10,117 bases of DNA from Bacillota bacterium (lineage in GTDB: Bacteria > Bacillota > Clostridia > Acetivibrionales > DTU013), in the NCBI GenBank assembly GCA_023411645.1, contig JAEYON010000064.1, positions 1 to 10,117 on the forward strand, read 5' to 3'. This document shows positions 5,826 to 10,117 of this stretch, piece by piece. The notes beneath the pieces were generated by a model. It was not told where the DNA came from. It saw nothing but the letters and a program-made list of their open reading frames with translations, and did not search any database. Within the stretch, counting starts at the first letter, position 1. Each line of letters opens with the position of its first letter. A program made the position numbers and the translations under genes.

Positions 5826-6971
5826 TTACTGCTTTTTGCCCAAATACGCTGACGAAAGCGGGTTTTTGGGTTCGCCGTTTACCCTTACTTCAAAGTGAAG
5901 GTGGTTGCCTGTTGATAAACCGGTGCTGCCGACCTTTGCTATCACATCGCCGGCCTTCACCTCATCCTTAACCTTGACACAAAGCTTGCTTGCATGTGCG
6001 TATAATGTAGTAATCCCATCACCGTGATCAATAACGACCATGTTGCCATAGCCGCCGCTTTTATCGTACTGTGCCATGATGACAGTTCCGGCGTTGGCGG
6101 CAACAATTGATGTTCCTTTATCGGCTCCAATGTCGATGCCCGTATGCATTTTGTACTTTCTGAGTATTGGATGCTTCCTCATTCCAAACGATGAGGTCAC
6201 GGTGTATGAACTGGGGCACGGCCATACCATGGTGCCGCCCACGTATTTCTTTTTGGAGGAAAGGTTCTTGATAACGCTTTGCAGCCTTTTGGACTCAGCA
6301 ATCTGTTTATCGATCTCCTTCTCCAGTTTCTCAAGTTCAGATTTTGTTTTGGCCAGTTCCCCTTCGACCTCTGCACGGGAATTTTTTAACTGCTCCAGTC
6401 TTTTCTGTTTTTCTCCGGCTTTCTGTTCCAGAAGCGCCTTTGCTTCCTGCTGAAGCTGCTTTTTATACTCCACGTCCTGTTTGGCAGCTTCCAGATCCTC
6501 AATCATTTTATTATCTTGTTCGGAAATAATCTGCATGTATTGCAGGCGCTCATAAAACTCCACTATGCTCTTTGATGCCAATAATGTATCAAGCTTGGTG
6601 ACACTGGAATTCTGATGCATCACCTTTAGCCTGACAGCAACAAGTTCATACTGCTGATTGTAGTTGTTAATTGCTTCTGCAAGAGCCTGCTCTGTCTGTC
6701 TGAGGTTTTCCTCAGCTCCTTTGATCTGATTGAGCAGTTCCTCGTAAGCGTTTGTCTCCGAAGCCTGTTCATTGACTAATTTCTTGCTCTGACTTTCAAG
6801 CGCAGCCTTTTCCTTTAATTCCTGCTGCTGTTTCTTTTTCAACTCATTGATCCGGTTATCCGCAGACGACTTTGCACTCTGCGCCTTTTCCAGATCATTT
6901 CCGGCCATTACCGGCATACATAATGCAGCCAGTAAAGCCACAATCAGTGTTAAGATTGCTAATCTCTTCAC
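5826..6971 (-). CDS. Secreted coiled-coil M23 (LytM) peptidase, PcsB/EnvC type
   Basis: This 381-residue exported protein is a probable peptidoglycan hydrolase or hydrolase activator working with FtsEX at the septum. A signal peptide spans about 1-23 (KR, hydrophobic core, VMA at the cleavage site). A long Gln/Lys/Glu-rich coiled coil runs from about 25 to 238. The C-terminal M23 domain (about 250-375) has every zinc and catalytic residue: HTGID with H276 and D280, YAH with H326, and HLHFEV with H357 and H359. It is therefore likely an active enzyme, unlike degenerate E. coli EnvC. The start is a GTG (6969-6971) with GGAGG eight bases upstream. It follows ftsX by 68 bases with no terminator. 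The coiled-coil plus hydrolase architecture next to ftsEX is the basis for the partner assignment. Confidence 0.95.
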   Translation of the reverse strand: MKRLAILTLIVALLAALCMPVMAGNDLEKAQSAKSSADNRINELKKKQQQELKEKAALESQSKKLVNEQASETNAYEELLNQIKGAEENLRQTEQALAEAINNYNQQYELVAVRLKVMHQNSSVTKLDTLLASKSIVEFYERLQYMQIISEQDNKMIEDLEAAKQDVEYKKQLQQEAKALLEQKAGEKQKRLEQLKNSRAEVEGELAKTKSELEKLEKEIDKQIAESKRLQSVIKNLSSKKKYVGGTMVWPCPSSYTVTSSFGMRKHPILRKYKMHTGIDIGADKGTSIVAANAGTVIMAQYDKSGGYGNMVVIDHGDGITTLYAHASKLCVKVKDEVKAGDVIAKVGSTGLSTGNHLHFEVRVNGEPKNPLSSAYLGKKQ

Positions 6972-6979
6972 AATTCAAA

Positions 6980-6984
6980 CCTCC
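6980..6984 (-). promoter_or_regulatory. Ribosome binding site fixing the GTG start of the M23 gene
   Basis: A perfect GGAGG lies eight bases before the GTG at 6969-6971. It places the start exactly at the signal peptide (MKRLAIL). Confidence 0.85.
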
Positions 6985-7039
6985 ATAAGATTATCAAAGT
7001 CTTTGCGAGCTAACCCACATCCCACAGCTGACAATATTC

Positions 7040-7939
7040 TTACACCCTAAGGTGTCTGCGTATCGAAAGAAAACTCCCAATCATTCCCACAACAGAGCCG
7101 ATAGCAAGGTAATATAGAAGCAACTGTGACCATACATCCTTGATCTCGATTAACTGCAGCAGTTGTGATTTAGAAAGAAACATATCCTGGGAAAATCTCT
7201 CCTGCACCATATTATAACCATATGCCGAGAGTATAAATGCAATAACCGCACCAATGGTACTAATTATAACACCTTCTACAACAAAAGGCCAGCGTATAAA
7301 CCAATCTGTCGCACCGATATATTTCATGATGTTTATTTCTTTTCTTCTTGCAAATACGGTAAGCTTTATAGTATTGGAAATAATAAAGATCGAAACGATT
7401 AAAAATATAATCACCATAATACTTGAGCCAAATCTGATCCAATAGGCAATCCGGGAAATAACATCAATCGTATTTTGCGAATAGCTGACTTTCTCAACAC
7501 CGCTAGTGTTTTCGAGTGTTTTCACAACCTCATTACTATAAGCCGGATCTTTCAGCCTGATAATGAAAGAGACCATGAATGTATCAGCGTCATAGCCATC
7601 AAGTAAATCCGAGCCCTTCCCCAGCTCTTCCTTTGCCTTTTGAAAATTCTGCTCTTTAGAAACTCTCTCATACTCTAATATCATCTCGTTGCTTTTTATG
7701 CTGTCCTCAACACGTTGTATCTGTGTATCATCCAGTTCGGTATAGCAAAATACCGCCATCTGTGGCTGTTCCTGCCATAAGGAAACATTCAGTTCCAAGT
7801 TGAATGAAATCAAAAGGAAAAAACCAAAAACAATCAGCGATGCAACCACTATAATCACCGATGCCAACGACATCAGCTTATTCCTATATGAATTTACAAA
7901 TCCGTCCTTAATGATATGTCTGACTGTTCTTATCCTCAT
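7040..7939 (-). CDS. ftsX: Cell division protein FtsX, ABC transporter-like membrane subunit
   Basis: This 299-residue membrane protein is the partner of the ATPase FtsE and passes ATP-driven movement to extracellular peptidoglycan hydrolases. Four membrane segments are visible at about 24-46, 172-193, 217-241 and 272-293. A large extracellular loop (about 48-170) between the first two is the expected docking site for a coiled-coil partner. The conserved cytoplasmic stretch VFARRKEINIMKYIGAT is at about 195-211. The ATG start lies inside the end of ftsE (32-base overlap), indicating translational coupling, with AAAGGA about 10 bases upstream. The secreted M23 protein gene follows directly. 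Confidence 0.96.
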   Translation of the reverse strand: MRIRTVRHIIKDGFVNSYRNKLMSLASVIIVVASLIVFGFFLLISFNLELNVSLWQEQPQMAVFCYTELDDTQIQRVEDSIKSNEMILEYERVSKEQNFQKAKEELGKGSDLLDGYDADTFMVSFIIRLKDPAYSNEVVKTLENTSGVEKVSYSQNTIDVISRIAYWIRFGSSIMVIIFLIVSIFIISNTIKLTVFARRKEINIMKYIGATDWFIRWPFVVEGVIISTIGAVIAFILSAYGYNMVQERFSQDMFLSKSQLLQLIEIKDVWSQLLLYYLAIGSVVGMIGSFLSIRRHLRV

Positions 7940-8615
7940 CCCTGTACTGTCCTTTCTCCTGGTCCCTTACAATCAAGCCCTTGTTGATAGCAACAACACG
8001 CTTTTTCATTTCGTCAACGATTGATTTTTCATGTGTAGCGACAACCACTGTTGTCCCTCTGTGATTCACTTCACTGAGAAGCTTCATTATTTCCCAGGAA
8101 ATCTCCGGATCAAGGTTACCTGTTGGCTCATCGGCAATGAGCAATGACGGATTGTTGACCAACGCTCTGGCTAATGCTACCCTTTGCTGTTCTCCGCCCG
8201 AAAGTTGATTTGGATACATGTTTGCTTTCCTGCTGAGGCCGACAAGTGCAAGCGCCATAGGCACCTGCCTTCGAATTTCCTTTGGAAGCGCCTCCGTTAT
8301 TATCATTGCAAACGCAACATTTTCATACACCGTCTTGTTCGGCAGCAGTCTGAAGTCCTGAAACACGCATCCCAGACTCCTCCTCAGGTAAGGCACCTCC
8401 TGCCTTGTCATTGAGGAAACATCGTATCCGTTGACATAGACCTCGCCTTCAGTCACTTCCTCTTCCCTCAGCATCAGCTTGACAAGTGTGGATTTACCCG
8501 AACCGCTTGGCCCTACCAGAAAAACAAATTCGCCTTTTTCTATTTTAAGATTAACATCTCTAAGCGCAACAGTCCCATTGGGATATGTTTTCGCTACATT
8601 TTTTAATTCAACCAC
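7908..8615 (-). CDS. ftsE: Cell division ATP-binding protein FtsE
   Basis: This 235-residue cytosolic ABC ATPase drives FtsX. Walker A GPSGSGKST is at 35-43, the Q-loop glutamine at Q86 (VFQDFRLLP is typical of FtsE), signature LSGGE at 138-142, Walker B LLIADE at 158-163 with catalytic E163, and switch histidine H195. All are intact. The start is taken as the GTG at 8613-8615, giving MVELKNVAKTY, because GGGGAG lies seven bases upstream. A longer TTG start at 8634-8636 would add seven residues that do not fit the family. It overlaps ftsX by 32 bases. A promoter candidate lies at 8651-8678. Confidence 0.96.
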   Translation of the reverse strand: MVELKNVAKTYPNGTVALRDVNLKIEKGEFVFLVGPSGSGKSTLVKLMLREEEVTEGEVYVNGYDVSSMTRQEVPYLRRSLGCVFQDFRLLPNKTVYENVAFAMIITEALPKEIRRQVPMALALVGLSRKANMYPNQLSGGEQQRVALARALVNNPSLLIADEPTGNLDPEISWEIMKLLSEVNHRGTTVVVATHEKSIVDEMKKRVVAINKGLIVRDQEKGQYRDEDKNSQTYH

Positions 8616-8622
8616 TACAACA

Positions 8623-8628
8623 CTCCCC
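8623..8628 (-). promoter_or_regulatory. Ribosome binding site fixing the GTG start of ftsE
   Basis: GGGGAG seven bases before the GTG at 8613-8615. This favours the shorter FtsE over the TTG start at 8636, which would put this site inside the coding region. Confidence 0.75.
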
Positions 8629-8650
8629 AACCACAACTACATCAAAACAT

Positions 8651-8678
8651 ATTATTAATCCAGAAGCATAAATGCCAA
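8651..8678 (-). promoter_or_regulatory. Candidate promoter of the ftsEX cluster
   Basis: On the minus strand, TTGGCA (8673-8678) and AATAAT (8651-8656) are 16 bases apart; each hexamer matches five of six consensus bases. The predicted start is about 30 bases before the ftsE GTG. Confidence 0.5.
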
Positions 8679-8737
8679 TAAACTAATGTTTGTTTCGAAG
8701 TAGTATTGATGAAAACAGTTATACTTTTTTATTCTAC

Positions 8738-8773
8738 AAAAACCGCCAAAATTCCTGCCTGTAACGGAATTTT
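8738..8773 (-). terminator. Hairpin behind the PucR-type regulator gene, probable terminator
   Basis: A perfect 8-bp stem AAAATTCC/GGAATTTT (8766-8773 with 8748-8755) has a 10-nt loop. On the minus strand it is followed by GGCGG and then TTTTT, so the U tract is displaced by five bases. On the plus strand it is also followed by a T-rich stretch, so it could act in both directions. Its core resembles the hairpin of the 69-bp repeats at the right edge. Confidence 0.5.
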
Positions 8774-8798
8774 AATAATTTTTGGTTCGTCTTCGAAG

Positions 8799-9890
8799 CT
8801 ATACAAAATCAACGCTAAAGTTTTCTGCCTTATCCAGATACTTCTTCACCAGCATGGAAACTTTAAAAATAATAGCGTCGTCAAAGTTTCTAAGATCCAA
8901 CCCCGTTATCTTCTGTATCTTATCAAGCCGGTACACCAGTGTATTTCGGTGAACATAAAGCTGCCTGGAAGTCTCGCTGACATTCAGATTGTTTTCAAAA
9001 AACTTCTGAATAGTAAAAATCGTTTCCTGATCAAGTGCATCCAGAGAACTATCATTGAAAACTTCTTTCAAAAACAGCTTGCACATTGTCGTTGGCAGCT
9101 GGTATATTAGTCTGCCCATACCTAAATTGTTATAATTGCTGATGGTTTTATCATTTTCAAAAATACTTCCGATATGCAGCGCTGTCTGTGCTTCCTTAAA
9201 TGAGTGTCCGATATCCCTCACACTTTCGGCAACGGAACCGATGCCAATCTGCGCCTTCACCATGATCTCCGTGTTCAATGTATCGATTATAGCTTTGGCA
9301 GTTTTGTCAATCTCCTTGACGTCATCACCGTTCTTTAGTTCCTTTATCAAAACAGTGCTTTCATCATCAAGTGCAATGACAAAATCTCTCGATTTTTTTG
9401 GGAAAAGGCTTTGTATAACCTCATGAGGCTGTATATCCTTCGCTGCTTCTATCTTTATCAGAAAAACAGCCCGGTAAACATTTAAGGGGATGTGCAGTTC
9501 CTTGGCCTTTAGCTGGATGTCTCCCGGCAGGATATTGTCTGTGATGATATTCTTGATAAAGTTGGCTCGGTCAAACTTCTCCTCATAATAATTTCGAATA
9601 TTTGAAACATTTACAGCGAGCATTGAAAGAAGCTGCTTGCTATGTTCCCCTTCTTTAGCGATAAAGGCAATGAACTCCAGTCTAGCCTTGATATAAACCT
9701 TTTGAAACAGCTGTCCCTGTGCTTCATGGAATATTGACCTGTCCTCCAGAACCTCAGCTGCCGCCGGATGGTTGGTACCGTTTTGCGACTTGTCTGAACA
9801 CCCAAGGATCAGCCCCGTATCATCCATGACACCGATATAGCCGTCCATAAATTCACCGATTTGATTGATCAGGTTCTGAATAATTTTCAA
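8799..9890 (-). CDS. PucR/CdaR-family transcriptional regulator
   Basis: This 363-residue cytosolic regulator has the layout of the CdaR/PucR family. An N-terminal sensory region (about 1-105) contains MDGYIGVMDDTGLILG, which recalls ligand-sensing domains. A degenerate GGDEF-like middle domain (about 135-245) includes AQIGIGS and IGHSFKEAQTALHIG. The C-terminal PucR helix-turn-helix (about 285-350) has NLNVSETSRQLYVHRNTL followed by VYRLDKIQKITGLDL. The ligand is unknown; characterised relatives respond to sugar diacids or purine metabolites. The start is a TTG (9888-9890) with GGAGG seven bases upstream. It precedes ftsE in the same direction, but a hairpin and a 180-base gap separate them, so control of ftsEX by it is only a possibility. 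No sporulation or division link is visible in the protein. Confidence 0.92.
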   Translation of the reverse strand: MKIIQNLINQIGEFMDGYIGVMDDTGLILGCSDKSQNGTNHPAAAEVLEDRSIFHEAQGQLFQKVYIKARLEFIAFIAKEGEHSKQLLSMLAVNVSNIRNYYEEKFDRANFIKNIITDNILPGDIQLKAKELHIPLNVYRAVFLIKIEAAKDIQPHEVIQSLFPKKSRDFVIALDDESTVLIKELKNGDDVKEIDKTAKAIIDTLNTEIMVKAQIGIGSVAESVRDIGHSFKEAQTALHIGSIFENDKTISNYNNLGMGRLIYQLPTTMCKLFLKEVFNDSSLDALDQETIFTIQKFFENNLNVSETSRQLYVHRNTLVYRLDKIQKITGLDLRNFDDAIIFKVSMLVKKYLDKAENFSVDFV

Positions 9891-9897
9891 ATCAATT

Positions 9898-9902
9898 CCT
9901 CC
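9898..9902 (-). promoter_or_regulatory. Ribosome binding site fixing the TTG start of the regulator gene
   Basis: A perfect GGAGG seven bases before the TTG at 9888-9890. No ATG or GTG nearby fits the frame. Confidence 0.8.
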
Positions 9903-9947
9903 TGCAGAAAAATGATCTCGGTACTTGCCTGTACACCTATAAAAATA

Positions 9948-9953
9948 ATTATA
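9948..9953 (-). promoter_or_regulatory. Candidate -10 element of the regulator gene
   Basis: A perfect TATAAT on the minus strand lies about 58 bases before the TTG start. The hexamer 17 bases upstream (TTTTAT, at the edge of the first 69-bp repeat) is a poor -35, so the promoter would be weak or need an activator. A GTAC, six bases, GTAC motif lies between it and the ribosome binding site. Confidence 0.35.
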
Positions 9954-9970
9954 CTATAATATCCGCGATT

Positions 9971-10117
9971 ATAAAAGAAAATCTCGGGGGCATCGAGCCC
10001 CACTCGATTTTAGTCAGATTCCGCTGTAGCGGAATGACTATAAAAGAAAATCTCGGGGGCATCGAGCCCCACTCGATTTTAGTCAGATTCCGCTGTAGCG
10101 GAATGACTATAAAAGAA
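9971..10117. repeat. Tandem array of 69-bp two-hairpin repeats, continuing past the window
   Basis: Two units, 9971-10039 and 10040-10108, are identical at all 69 positions. Nine bases of a third unit follow before the window ends. Each unit has a first inverted repeat (in unit one: AAAATC 9978-9983 with GATTTT 10006-10011, and inside it GGGGC/GCCCC with loop ATCGA). The second is ATTCCGCTGTAGCGGAAT (10018-10035), extended by TAGTC/GACTA with a two-base bulge. There is no open reading frame of note. The array lies upstream of the regulator gene promoter. It is G+C-rich next to very A+T-rich DNA. It resembles REP-type or other intergenic palindromic repeats, but I cannot assign a family. Confidence 0.9.

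Noticed and set aside
8613..8636. Longer FtsE from the TTG at 8634-8636
   Set aside because: It would place GGGGAG inside the gene and add WLGSVVV before the conserved VELKNV start of the family.
8706..9110. 134-codon plus-strand frame starting in the intergenic region
   Set aside because: Most of it is antisense to the PucR helix-turn-helix region and no family pattern is seen. The T-rich intergenic start lacks a good ribosome binding site.
9971..10117. Possible CRISPR array at the right edge
   Set aside because: The whole 69-bp unit repeats without change. There are no variable spacers between constant repeats, and no cas genes are present.

Overview
The window looks like chromosomal DNA from an anaerobic, endospore-forming Clostridia species. 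The evidence is A+T-rich intergenic DNA, strong GGAGG-type ribosome binding sites, frequent GTG/TTG starts, a small acid-soluble spore protein gene, and an FtsEX / PcsB-like hydrolase / S41 protease cluster. The genus cannot be fixed from sequence alone. Every supported gene lies on the minus strand, so transcription runs from high to low coordinates.

Layout in transcription order. At the right edge (9971-10117) are two identical 69-bp tandem units plus the start of a third, each able to fold into two hairpins. Next is a PucR/CdaR-type regulator gene (8799-9890) with a hairpin behind it. Then comes a cell-division cluster: ftsE (7908-8615) overlapping ftsX (7040-7939), then a secreted coiled-coil plus M23 peptidase of PcsB/EnvC type (5826-6971). 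A terminator-like hairpin (5713-5747) separates this from a PDZ-containing S41 C-terminal processing protease (4436-5665). A 55-codon alpha/beta-type spore protein gene (4165-4332) and a YqeM-like methyltransferase (3320-4069) follow.

The left half holds a cold-shock protein gene (2905-3108) with a consensus promoter, a hairpin at the predicted mRNA 5' end and its own terminator. After it are hslO (Hsp33, 1926-2807) and a five-tRNA operon (Val-Asp-Phe-Gly-Cys, 1197-1780) with a near-consensus promoter and a terminator. A roughly 380-bp stretch without an intact gene follows, then a second class I methyltransferase (7-768).

How the parts fit: FtsE (ATPase) and FtsX (membrane protein) are known to gate peptidoglycan hydrolases through coiled-coil partners, and the downstream M23 protein has exactly that architecture. 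The S41 protease is a common neighbour of ftsEX in Firmicutes and its relatives act on exported or sporulation-related substrates; the adjacent spore gene fits that setting. The rest is housekeeping: redox stress, cold shock, tRNA supply. No phage, insertion sequence, CRISPR array or defence system is visible. The least explained element is the 69-bp two-hairpin tandem repeat at the right edge.
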